Part shown: piece by piece, positions 19,378-26,593 of the stretch
Position numbering within the stretch: position 1 is the stretch's first letter
Layout: each line of letters begins with the position of its first letter
Assembly: GCA_016937195.1 (NCBI GenBank)
Contig: JAFGWK010000250.1
Span: 1 to 39,978 of the forward strand
DNA length: 39,978 bases
Origin: Paracoccaceae bacterium
GTDB taxonomy: Bacteria; Pseudomonadota; Alphaproteobacteria; Rhodobacterales; Rhodobacteraceae
Direction: 5' to 3'
Position numbers and translations under genes: made by a program
Notes under the pieces: generated by a model
What the model was told of the DNA's origin: nothing
Seen by the model: the letters and a program-made list of their open reading frames with translations, nothing else
Databases searched by the model: none

Positions 19378-19425
19378 CACTTTCACTCCTTGCTGGTTTC
19401 AAGGCCCGGTTGGTCCGAGCTCTGG

Positions 19426-20751
19426 TTATCGTCCAAGAACCGCATGCGGCAGCCATAGCGCCAGTTGCGGAAAGAGCATCACGAGGATCAGCGTCAGCAG
19501 CATCACCCCCACGAACGGAAAGACCGAGCGGTAAATCACCGGCAGGGTAAATTCGGGGGGCGCCATCGCCTTCATCAGGAACAGATTATAGCCGAAGGGC
19601 GGGGTCAGATAGGCAATCTGACAGGTGATCGTATAAAGGATACCATACCAGATCAGATCAAAGCCAAGGTGACGCGCCAGACTGACATAGACCGGGGCGA
19701 CAATCACCAGCATCGCGGTGTCATCCAGAAACATCCCCATCACCAGAAAGCTAAGCTGCATCAGGATCAGGATTTGCCACGGACCAAGGCCCAAGCCCTC
19801 GGTAAAGAAATCCTCGATTGCGCGCCCCGCGCCCAGCCCGTCAAACACCGCGCCAAAGGACAGCGCCGCAGTGATGATGAGCATGAACATCACGGTGATC
19901 TGCATCGTCTGGCGCGTGGTTGTCTGGAACACTTGCCATGTAAAGCGGCGTTTGATGATAGCGGCAAACACGGCGGCCAGCGCACCGATCACCGAGGCTT
20001 CGGTCAGGCTTGCCCAGCCCTTGAGGAAGGGCACCATCATTGCCACAAAGATGAACACCGGCAGCAGGCCTGCCCGCAGCAAGCGCAGCTTTTCAGGCCA
20101 AGTGATGGCAGCGCGTTCCTCGGCATCCATCGCCGGGGCCAGATCAGGATTCAACCGGCAGCGGATCACGATATAGACCACGAACAGCGTCGCCATCAGC
20201 AGCCCCGGGACGGCACCCGCCAGCCACAATTCCGACACCGGCTGACGCGCGATCAGCGAAAACAGCACCAGCACGACCGAGGGCGGGATCAGAATGCCTA
20301 GACTTGATCCGGCTTGAATAACGCCGGAAATCATCAGCTTGTCATAGTTGCGCCGCAGCAGTTCGGGCAGCGCAATGGTCGCACCGATCGCCATACCCGC
20401 CACCGACAGCCCGTTCATCACCGAAATCATCACCATCAGCATGATCGTGCCGATGGCAAGTCCCCCCGGCAATGGCCCGAACCAGACGTGAAACATCTTG
20501 TACAGGTCTTCGGCAAGGCGGCTTTCAGACATGACATAGCCCATGTAGACGAACATCGGCAGCGTCAGTAGCGGCGTCCATTTCATCAACTTCATCACCG
20601 AGCCAAAGCCCATCTGCGTGCCCCCCGGCCCCCACAGGGCAAAGGCGGCAACCACGGCGACAAAGCCGATCGCGCCGAACACCCGCTGGCCGGTGATCAT
20701 CATCAACAGCATCGTCGAAAACATCAAAAGCGCGATGGTATTGTGATCCAT
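19426..20751 (-). CDS. TRAP transporter large permease (DctM type)
   Basis: A 441-residue protein with about 12 hydrophobic segments, typical of the large membrane subunit that couples sodium flow to uptake. Family patterns are TLPMFVYMGYVMSESRLAEDLYKMFHVWFGPLPGGLAIGTIMLMVMISVMNGLSVAGMAIGATIALPELLRRNYDKLMISGVIQAGSSLGILIPPSV (reentrant region) and MFLDDTAMLVIVAPVYVSLARHLGFDLIWYGILYTITCQIAYLTPPFGYNLFLMKAM. The ATG at 20751 overlaps the stop of the small permease by one base (TGATG), so I reject the track start at 20871. Together with the DctQ and DctP subunits it makes one complete tripartite transporter. Confidence 0.95.
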   Translation of the reverse strand: MDHNTIALLMFSTMLLMMITGQRVFGAIGFVAVVAAFALWGPGGTQMGFGSVMKLMKWTPLLTLPMFVYMGYVMSESRLAEDLYKMFHVWFGPLPGGLAIGTIMLMVMISVMNGLSVAGMAIGATIALPELLRRNYDKLMISGVIQAGSSLGILIPPSVVLVLFSLIARQPVSELWLAGAVPGLLMATLFVVYIVIRCRLNPDLAPAMDAEERAAITWPEKLRLLRAGLLPVFIFVAMMVPFLKGWASLTEASVIGALAAVFAAIIKRRFTWQVFQTTTRQTMQITVMFMLIITAALSFGAVFDGLGAGRAIEDFFTEGLGLGPWQILILMQLSFLVMGMFLDDTAMLVIVAPVYVSLARHLGFDLIWYGILYTITCQIAYLTPPFGYNLFLMKAMAPPEFTLPVIYRSVFPFVGVMLLTLILVMLFPQLALWLPHAVLGR

Positions 20752-21257
20752 CAGATTTCCTCTCCGCGGATCGTCGCGATATCGCGGATCAAAAGAACGG
20801 TGGCTTGCAGGAACATCAAAAAGAACCCGGCGGTGATGATGGTCTTGATCGGCCACATATAGGGCCGCCACGCGCTTGGGTTTCGCTCGCCGTATTCAAA
20901 GGCATAGACGGTGGAATCGAACGCCGAATAGACCATGATCCCAAGGTAGAACATCAGCGCGAATACGGTGAATGCATCCCACCATGCCTGACCTTTGCGC
21001 GAGAAACGCGTGTAAAACAGGTCCATGCGCACATTGGTATCGCCCTGTAATGTCCACGGCGCGCCCAGCATGTAATAGGCCACCAGCGTGAACTGTGCCA
21101 TTTCCAGTGTCCAAAGCGCGGGGATATGGGCGATCTTGGTGATCGACGAATAGAGCATGATCGCCATGATCACATACAGCAGATACATCGTGATTTTGCC
21201 CATGCGCCGGTTCAGCGCCTCAACAAAGCGCACATAGCTGAGGATCCATGCAGGCAT
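20751..21257 (-). CDS. TRAP transporter small permease (DctQ type)
   Basis: A 168-residue protein with four transmembrane helices, matching the small membrane subunit of a TRAP system. Characteristic parts are LEMAQFTLVAYYMLGAPWTLQGDTNVRMDLFYTRFSRKGQAWWDAFTVFALMFYLGIMVYSAFDSTVYAFEYGERNPSAWRPYMWPIKTIITAGFFLMFLQATVLLIRDI. The start overlaps the stop of the amidohydrolase gene by one base (TGATG) and its own stop overlaps the large permease in the same way, so all three are translationally coupled. The linkage to the amidohydrolase gene places hydrolysis and transport in one regulated unit. Confidence 0.93.
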   Translation of the reverse strand: MPAWILSYVRFVEALNRRMGKITMYLLYVIMAIMLYSSITKIAHIPALWTLEMAQFTLVAYYMLGAPWTLQGDTNVRMDLFYTRFSRKGQAWWDAFTVFALMFYLGIMVYSAFDSTVYAFEYGERNPSAWRPYMWPIKTIITAGFFLMFLQATVLLIRDIATIRGEEI

Positions 21258-22021
21258 CAGGCGGCCTCCCCGGCTTGCTGGTTCAGGCGCGCAATCGCGG
21301 CGCGCAGAACGGGGGCAAGGATCGCCGCCATTGCAACTTGCGACGCTTCATCCGCGATCAGATCATTGCGCAATTCCAGCATGACATGGGGCAGGCCCAG
21401 CGGCGTGGCATGCAATGCAAGCGTATGCGTGACGTCATCGGCAGCCGAATAGGGTTCGTTCAGGCGCGTATCCAGACTGGTTTGCGACTGCGCCTCGTGC
21501 AGAAACGCTTGGGCAAGCGACGGGTCGGCATCGTGAATAACACCCAGTTCAACCGTGCGAGGTTTGCCGAAATAGACCGGGGTAAAGGAATGCACGGTGA
21601 TCAGCACGGGCATCGTCCCGCGCGCCAAACGCCGCGCGATCAGGGCGCGCAGTTCGGCGTGAAAGGGCAGATACAGTGTCTCGGTGCGCGCAAGCTTGTC
21701 TTGTGCTGTTAGGCTTTGGTTGCCGGGAATATCGGTTGTTTCAGAGCGCGCGGGCATTGCGCCCGGATGATGTGGCGGGCGGTTAAGATCATAGATCAGG
21801 CGCGATTGGCAGGCTGCGGCCAGAGGCGCATCAAGGGTCTCGGCTAGTGCGCGCGCCAAGCCCAAAGCGCCGGGATCCCATGCGATATGGGCCGCGCGCT
21901 GGGCGTCGTTCAGACCCAGATCGCCCCAAAGCGCAGGCATCGCATTGGAGGCATGTTCGCAGACAAGAACGCAAGCGCCGTCGCGCCCCTCTCCCTCAAT
22001 CTGGATCGGTAAGTCTCCCAT
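21257..22021 (-). CDS. N-formylglutamate amidohydrolase family protein
   Basis: A 254-residue metal-dependent amidohydrolase of the FGase (HutG-like) family. Visible family motifs are VCEHASNAMP (metal ligand region near residue 22), AWDPGALGLARALAETLDAPLAAACQSRLIYDLNRPPHHPGAMP and LITVHSFTPVYFG. Known members deformylate N-formylglutamate in histidine breakdown, but no hut genes are here. As first gene of a series with a TRAP transporter and a glutamine-synthetase-like ligase, it may instead release glutamate or another amino acid from a gamma-glutamyl or N-acyl product. That is inference. The ATG at 22021 has GGGAGAG nine bases upstream; the track start at 22063 is less likely. Confidence 0.85.
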   Translation of the reverse strand: MGDLPIQIEGEGRDGACVLVCEHASNAMPALWGDLGLNDAQRAAHIAWDPGALGLARALAETLDAPLAAACQSRLIYDLNRPPHHPGAMPARSETTDIPGNQSLTAQDKLARTETLYLPFHAELRALIARRLARGTMPVLITVHSFTPVYFGKPRTVELGVIHDADPSLAQAFLHEAQSQTSLDTRLNEPYSAADDVTHTLALHATPLGLPHVMLELRNDLIADEASQVAMAAILAPVLRAAIARLNQQAGEAA

Positions 22022-22099
22022 TGCCCCGCGCTCTCCCAAGACGATTCTCGTTGCAAGTTGCAATCAGGCTCGCCTCGGAGAGGTATTTATGTCAAGATA

Positions 22100-22127
22100 T
22101 TTTCAGCAATTCGTTTTCTGTTACAAT
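22100..22127 (+). promoter_or_regulatory. Candidate promoter of the RpiR-type regulator gene
   Basis: TTTTCA at 22100-22105 and TACAAT at 22122-22127 are separated by 16 bases in the AT-rich part of the 140-base divergent region. On the opposite strand a TTGACA (22090-22095) could serve the catabolic operon, but no good -10 follows it. No RpiR operator was recognised. Confidence 0.35.
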
Positions 22128-22161
22128 CTGTTCGCACAGCCTTCGCAAAGGAGTGCCCATT

Positions 22162-23034
22162 TTGGCAGCAGCCGTGAAAAACATCGAAGACCAGATCTCG
22201 GGTGCGATAGACGGCATGACCCGTGCCGAGCGCCAACTTGCCAGCCATATCCTGCGCCATTATCCGATGGCGTTGCTTGGTTCGGTGACGGCGCTGGCGA
22301 AGGCGGCCGAAGTGTCCTCGCCCACGGTGGTGCGGCTGGCGCAAAAGATGGGGTTTGGCGGCTATCCGGGGCTGCAACAGGCGGTGCGAGAAGAGCTGGA
22401 GGCGCGTTTGGTCTCGCCCCTTGCCAAGCACGACCGTTGGGCCGAGGCTGCGCCCGAAACCCATATGCTCAACCGTTTTGCTGATGCGGTGTTGGGCAAT
22501 TTACAGGCCACATTGGCGCAGATTGATCATGCGCAGTTTGATGCTGCTGCCGCGCTACTGGCCGACCCCGAGCGCAAGATTTTCGCCACGGGCGGGCGTG
22601 TGACCCTGCCAATCGCGCAATATTTCACCACCCATATGAAGGTGATTCGTCCCGGTGTGGAATTGCTCGAACCGGTCTCAAACGCGTGGCCGCCCGCGAT
22701 GCTGGAAATGCGCGCGGGCGATGTTTTGTTGGTCTTCGACATCCGCCGCTATGAAAACAACGTGCTGCAATTGGTGGAGATGGCGGCAGAGCAGGGGGCC
22801 GAGGTGATCTTGATGACCGACCCTTGGGTCAGCCCGGCGGCGACCCATGCGCGCTATCGCTTTTCCGCCCAAATCGAGGTGCCAAGCGCTTGGGACAGCA
22901 CCGTGGCGTTGCAGGTGCTGGTCGAAACCCTGATGGCCGCGGTGCAATCGCTGACATGGGAGCAGACCGAAACCCGCATGAAGCGCCTCGAGTCGCTTTA
23001 TGATCGGGCGCGATTTTTCCGGCGCGGGAAGTAG
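22162..23034 (+). CDS. MurR/RpiR-family transcriptional regulator
   Basis: A 290-residue regulator. The N-terminal RpiR helix-turn-helix reads IEDQISGAIDGMTRAERQLASHILRHYPMALLGSVTALAKAAEVSSPTVVRLAQKMGFGGYPGLQQAVREEL (about 8-80). A SIS domain follows (KIFATGGRVTLPIAQYFTTHMKVIRPGVELLEP...GDVLLVFDIRRYENNVLQLVEMAAEQGAEVILMTDPWVSPAA). SIS domains usually sense phosphosugars, but this subgroup can sense other metabolites. The ORF track extends far upstream; I start at the TTG at 22162, eight bases after AAAGGAG. A GTG at 22174 is an alternative. It is divergent from the TRAP/catabolic series and is its probable regulator. Confidence 0.88.
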   Translation: MAAAVKNIEDQISGAIDGMTRAERQLASHILRHYPMALLGSVTALAKAAEVSSPTVVRLAQKMGFGGYPGLQQAVREELEARLVSPLAKHDRWAEAAPETHMLNRFADAVLGNLQATLAQIDHAQFDAAAALLADPERKIFATGGRVTLPIAQYFTTHMKVIRPGVELLEPVSNAWPPAMLEMRAGDVLLVFDIRRYENNVLQLVEMAAEQGAEVILMTDPWVSPAATHARYRFSAQIEVPSAWDSTVALQVLVETLMAAVQSLTWEQTETRMKRLESLYDRARFFRRGK

Positions 23035-23055
23035 GGGAGGCACAGTGCCCCCCCC
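23034..23055. terminator. Short hairpin between convergent rpiR-type gene and trpS
   Basis: GGGGAGGC and GCCCCCCC can pair with one mismatch around a five-base ACAGT loop, in the 32-base gap between the two stop codons. There is no T run, so this is only a weak terminator candidate. Confidence 0.35.
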
Positions 23056-23066
23056 TTAAATCCGGT

Positions 23067-24107
23067 TCAGCGTGAGCGCACCATGCCCATGATGTCATAG
23101 GTCTGCGCAAGGATCGGGCGCGCGATGGCGTCGGCCTTGTCCGCGCCTTGACCCAAAATCGCGTCGATCTCGGCAGGGTCCGCCATCAGGCGCGCCATTT
23201 CGGTGCTGATCGGGCTGAGTTTCTCGACCGCCAGATCGGCCAGCGCGGGTTTGAATGTGCCAAATCCCTTGCCGCCATATTCGCCCAGCACCTGCGACGG
23301 GGTCATATCGGCCAAAGCGGCATAGATATTGACCAGATTGCGCGCCTCGGGACGGTCCTTGAGCCCCTCGATCTCACCGGGCAATTCGGCCGGATCGGTC
23401 GTGGCCTTACGGATCTTCTTGGCGATCATGTCAGCGTCATCGGTCAGGTTGATGCGGCTGGCATCCGATGGGTCGGATTTTGACATTTTCTTCGTGCCAT
23501 CGCGCAAGCTCATGACGCGGGTGGCCGTACCCTCGATCAGCGGCTCGGGAGCGGGGAAAAAGTCGACCTTGAAGTCATGGTTGAACTTGGCCGCGATGTC
23601 GCGCGTGAGTTCCACATGCTGTTTCTGGTCCTCGCCGACGGGCACCATCGTCGCGTGATAGACCAGAATATCCGCCGCCATCAGCGCGGGATAGGCATAT
23701 AGGCCAAGCGAGGCTTTCTCGGCATTCTTGCCCGCCTTGTCCTTGAACTGGGTCATCCGGTTCATCCAGCCCAGACGCGCCACGCAATTGAGCGCCCAAG
23801 CCAGTTCGGCATGGGCCGAAACCTGACTTTGGTTGAACAGGATCGAGCGCGCCGGATCGACGCCCGAGGCGATAAAGGCCGCCGCCGCCTCGCGGGTCTG
23901 GCGACGCAGCGCGTCGGGGTCTTGCCAGACCGTGATCGCATGCAGATCGACGAGACAATAGATCGTCTCGATCCCCTCATCCTGTTTTTGTGCAAAGCGT
24001 TTCAACGCGCCAAGGTAGTTGCCCAGCGTCAGCCCGCCCGAGGGCTGGATGCCGGAAAACACACGGGGTTTGAATTTGGCGTTGAGGGGGGCGGCGGTCT
24101 CGGTCAT
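23067..24107 (-). CDS. trpS: Tryptophan-tRNA ligase
   Basis: Class-I tryptophanyl-tRNA synthetase of 346 residues. The HIGH-equivalent is in [22 protein letters not shown] (about residues 18-39), and the KMSKS loop is in [22 protein letters not shown] (about 205). [34 protein letters not shown] and [38 protein letters not shown] are all diagnostic of TrpRS. The ATG at 24107 is preceded by AGGAGCAGAAG. It is divergent from the rhomboid-like gene, with 117 bases between them. I see no tryptophan-dependent leader. Confidence 0.97.
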   Translation of the reverse strand: MTETAAPLNAKFKPRVFSGIQPSGGLTLGNYLGALKRFAQKQDEGIETIYCLVDLHAITVWQDPDALRRQTREAAAAFIASGVDPARSILFNQSQVSAHAELAWALNCVARLGWMNRMTQFKDKAGKNAEKASLGLYAYPALMAADILVYHATMVPVGEDQKQHVELTRDIAAKFNHDFKVDFFPAPEPLIEGTATRVMSLRDGTKKMSKSDPSDASRINLTDDADMIAKKIRKATTDPAELPGEIEGLKDRPEARNLVNIYAALADMTPSQVLGEYGGKGFGTFKPALADLAVEKLSPISTEMARLMADPAEIDAILGQGADKADAIARPILAQTYDIMGMVRSR

Positions 24108-24224
24108 CTTCTGCTCCTGAGAATGCGGGGGGTGGAAGCCCGCGGGGGTGGAAATCCACGCTCTGCTCGCTTATCCCCAAAGCGCGCGGGGCGTCAACCA
24201 AACCCGCGCCCGAATGGAGCGCAT

Positions 24225-24911
24225 ATGCACGAAGGTTATAATGAACATCCGATCAACCCGTTGCCGCCGATCGTGTGGCTGCTGGCGCTGCCGATCATCG
24301 CGACCGAGCTGTTCTTTGCGCTGGGCAGTTCCGGGCTGATCGCGAGCGGCGCGGGCGCGGGCTGGCGGCTGGATGCGTTGCAGCGATTTGCTTTCTCACC
24401 GCAGGTGATGCGCGCGATGATCGACACCGGACAATATCCGCCCCAACAGGTGCTGCGGCTGATCACCTATCCTTTCGTGCATGCCAGCGTGACGCAGGCG
24501 ATCTTTGTGCTCGTGTTTCTGCTGGCGCTGGGCAAGATGGTGGGCGAGCAGTTTTCCAATCTCGCCGTGGCGGTGGTGTTTCTCGGCTCGAGTGTGATCG
24601 GCGCGCTGATCTATGGCCTGCTGCCCTTCACGGAGATCGGGCTTTATGGCGGCTACCCCGGAGATTACGGGCTGATCGGCGCGTTCACATGGATCTTGTG
24701 GACGCGGCTGGGGCAGGAAAACGCCAACCAGATGCGGGCGTTTTCGTTGATCGGGGCGTTGATGGGCATTCAGCTGCTTTTTGCGATGATCTTTGGCGCG
24801 CGCCCTGACTGGATCGCGGATCTGGTGGGCTTTGTGTCGGGTTTCACATTGAGCTTCTTTGTCGCGCCGGGAGGGATGACGCGTGCATTGGAACGGCTGC
24901 GCAAGCGTTAG
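24225..24911 (+). CDS. Rhomboid-fold membrane protein lacking the protease catalytic residues
   Basis: A 228-residue protein with about six transmembrane helices and the layout of a bacterial rhomboid. The family region RLITYPFVHASVTQAIFVLVFLLALGKMVGEQF (78-110) matches the usual TM2 and includes one histidine (H86), but the second one (usually HLLFN) is a glutamine. The catalytic GxSG loop reads GDYG (146-149, in GGYPGDYGLIGAF), and the TM6 histidine position reads DWIADLVGFVSG (195-206). Serine and histidine of the dyad are therefore both absent. It is probably a non-proteolytic pseudo-rhomboid that binds membrane proteins. The ATG at 24225 has GGAG five bases upstream; the track start at 23811 is an extension across trpS. 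It lies on the opposite strand between trpS and murJ. Confidence 0.82.
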   Translation: MHEGYNEHPINPLPPIVWLLALPIIATELFFALGSSGLIASGAGAGWRLDALQRFAFSPQVMRAMIDTGQYPPQQVLRLITYPFVHASVTQAIFVLVFLLALGKMVGEQFSNLAVAVVFLGSSVIGALIYGLLPFTEIGLYGGYPGDYGLIGAFTWILWTRLGQENANQMRAFSLIGALMGIQLLFAMIFGARPDWIADLVGFVSGFTLSFFVAPGGMTRALERLRKR

Positions 24912-24973
24912 GGGGGGGCGTAGTAAAGACGGCTCTGCCCTGTTGTCGGGAGGTGACGATCACTGACTGGAGA

Positions 24974-25035
24974 GGGGGCTCTGCCCCCGTCTGCGTGCCG
25001 CAGACTCCCCCGGGATATTTGGATCAAGAGGAAGA
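24974..25035 (-). repeat. Post-stop composite element: two hairpins plus conserved 28-mer after murJ
   Basis: Read on the minus strand from the murJ stop, three bases (CCC) are followed by TCTTCCTCTTGATCCAAATA (28-mer ending TCCCGGGG, 25035-25008), then the stem GTCTGC / GCAGAC (25005-24989), then GGGGGC / GCCCCC with a TCT loop (24988-24974). The 28-mer differs in only two positions and a one-base indel from the one after argD. The structure should protect or terminate the murJ message and the rhomboid transcript on the other strand. Confidence 0.78.
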
Positions 25036-25038
25036 GGG

Positions 25039-26592
25039 TTACATCCCGCCTTTGCCTTTGCGCATCGCGCCGCGCAGATCGGCGGCGCTGACGGCACCGA
25101 TGGCGATCGCCGTGCCGAAATAGACCGCCATGCCAAAGATCACGAGGCCCAGCATCGCCAGCCCGCGCAGTCCCGGTGCGCTAAAGGCCATCGGGAACGC
25201 CCAGCAGATCGCCCAGACCAGCGCGCCCATCACGGCTGCCGAGATAATGATGCGCGGCACGCGGCGCAGGAAGCGTGCGTCAAACCGCGCCGCCTCGCCC
25301 ATCGAACGCGCGCCAAGCCAGAGTTGGCCCACCATCGCCCAACCCGCCAGCGTGGTGCCCACAGCCGCCGAGAGATAGCCGATGAACGGCGCAAGCCCGA
25401 CCGCGATCACCACATTCACGCCCATCGCAACCAGCGCGTAATTGAACGGAGAGCGGGTGTTTTCGCGCGAGAAATAGAGCGGTTGCAGTACTTTTTGCAG
25501 CACGAAAGCGGGCAGGCCGAGGCCGTAAATCGCCACGGCCCAAGCGGTTGCGACACTATCGGCATGGCTAAAGCGCCCACGTTCGAACAGCACCGAAACG
25601 ATGGGCAGCGCGGCCACCAGCAGCGCAATCGCGGGGCCGATGGTCAGCAGCAGCGCAAATTCACCCGCGCGCGAAAACGAATAACGTCCGCCCGCGACGT
25701 CGCCCGCGCGCAGGCGGCGCGACAGATCGGGCAGTAGCACCACGCCAATCGCGATTCCGACCACGCCGAGGGGCAGTTGATACAGCCGATCCGCGTAATT
25801 CAGCCACGCAATCGCGCCGTCAAATTGCGAGGCGACCTGACGGCCCACCAGCAGGTTGATCTGCACCACGCCGCCCGCCAGCATCGCCGGGATCGCAATG
25901 CGGATCAGGCGCTTCATGTCTGGGCTGAGACGCGGGCGGGCGGGCACGATCTTGAACCCGGCCCGCCATGCCGCGATCCAGACCAGCGTAAGTTGCGCAA
26001 TCCCTGCGAGCGGTACGGCCCAAGCCAGCGCAGGTCCGATCGGCCAGCCAAAATGATCGGCCAGCAGCATCGCCGCAACAAAGGTCACGTTCAAAAGCAC
26101 AGGCGCGGCGGCGGCGGCGGCGAAATGGCCTGCCGCGTTGAGCACGCCCGACAACAGTGCGCCGAGCGAGATAAACAGGATATAGGGAAAGGCGATGCGG
26201 CCGTATTGGGTGGCAAGCGCAAAGCGTTCGTCCGCAGCGAACCCCGATGCCATCGCCAGAACCAGCCACGGCATTGCCGCGATGGCGATGACCGTCAGCG
26301 CGATAAGTACGGTGATCAGCCCGCCCATTGCCTCGCGCGCGAAGCCTTGGGCATCCTCGCCGCCCTCGAGTTTTTTCGAGAAAATCGGGATGAAAGCGGT
26401 GTTGAACGCGCCCTCGGCAAAGAAGCGGCGAAACAGGTTGGGCAGGGAAAACGCGATCAGAAACGCTTCGGCCACGGGGCCTGCACCCAGAAAGGCCGCG
26501 ATCATCATGTCGCGTGCAAATCCCAGAACGCGGCTTGCCATCGTCCAGCCGCCCACCGTCAGGAAGCCTCGTACCAGCCGGATCGGTTTCAT
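25039..26592 (-). CDS. murJ: Lipid II flippase MurJ
   Basis: MurJ moves the peptidoglycan precursor lipid II across the inner membrane. The 517-residue product has about 14 hydrophobic segments of the MOP superfamily. Diagnostic parts are VGGWTMASRVLGFARDMMIAAFLGAGPVAEAFLIAFSLPNLFRRFFAEGAFNTAFIPIFSKK (residues 12-74, with the functional Arg residues), FPYILFISLGALLSGVLNAAGHFAAAAAAPVLLNV and ALPIVSVLFERGRFSHADSVATAWAVAIYGLGLPAFVLQKVLQPLYFSRENTRSPF. The ATG at 26592 is one base after the glnD stop, so the two are cotranscribed and coupled; the longer track start at 26634 is rejected. Confidence 0.96.
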   Translation of the reverse strand: MKPIRLVRGFLTVGGWTMASRVLGFARDMMIAAFLGAGPVAEAFLIAFSLPNLFRRFFAEGAFNTAFIPIFSKKLEGGEDAQGFAREAMGGLITVLIALTVIAIAAMPWLVLAMASGFAADERFALATQYGRIAFPYILFISLGALLSGVLNAAGHFAAAAAAPVLLNVTFVAAMLLADHFGWPIGPALAWAVPLAGIAQLTLVWIAAWRAGFKIVPARPRLSPDMKRLIRIAIPAMLAGGVVQINLLVGRQVASQFDGAIAWLNYADRLYQLPLGVVGIAIGVVLLPDLSRRLRAGDVAGGRYSFSRAGEFALLLTIGPAIALLVAALPIVSVLFERGRFSHADSVATAWAVAIYGLGLPAFVLQKVLQPLYFSRENTRSPFNYALVAMGVNVVIAVGLAPFIGYLSAAVGTTLAGWAMVGQLWLGARSMGEAARFDARFLRRVPRIIISAAVMGALVWAICWAFPMAFSAPGLRGLAMLGLVIFGMAVYFGTAIAIGAVSAADLRGAMRKGKGGM

Positions 26593-26593
26593 C

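Noticed and set aside
24912-25038. Small gene between the rhomboid-like gene and murJ
   Set aside because: The sequence is made of hairpins and the conserved 28-mer; no frame has a start with a ribosome binding site.
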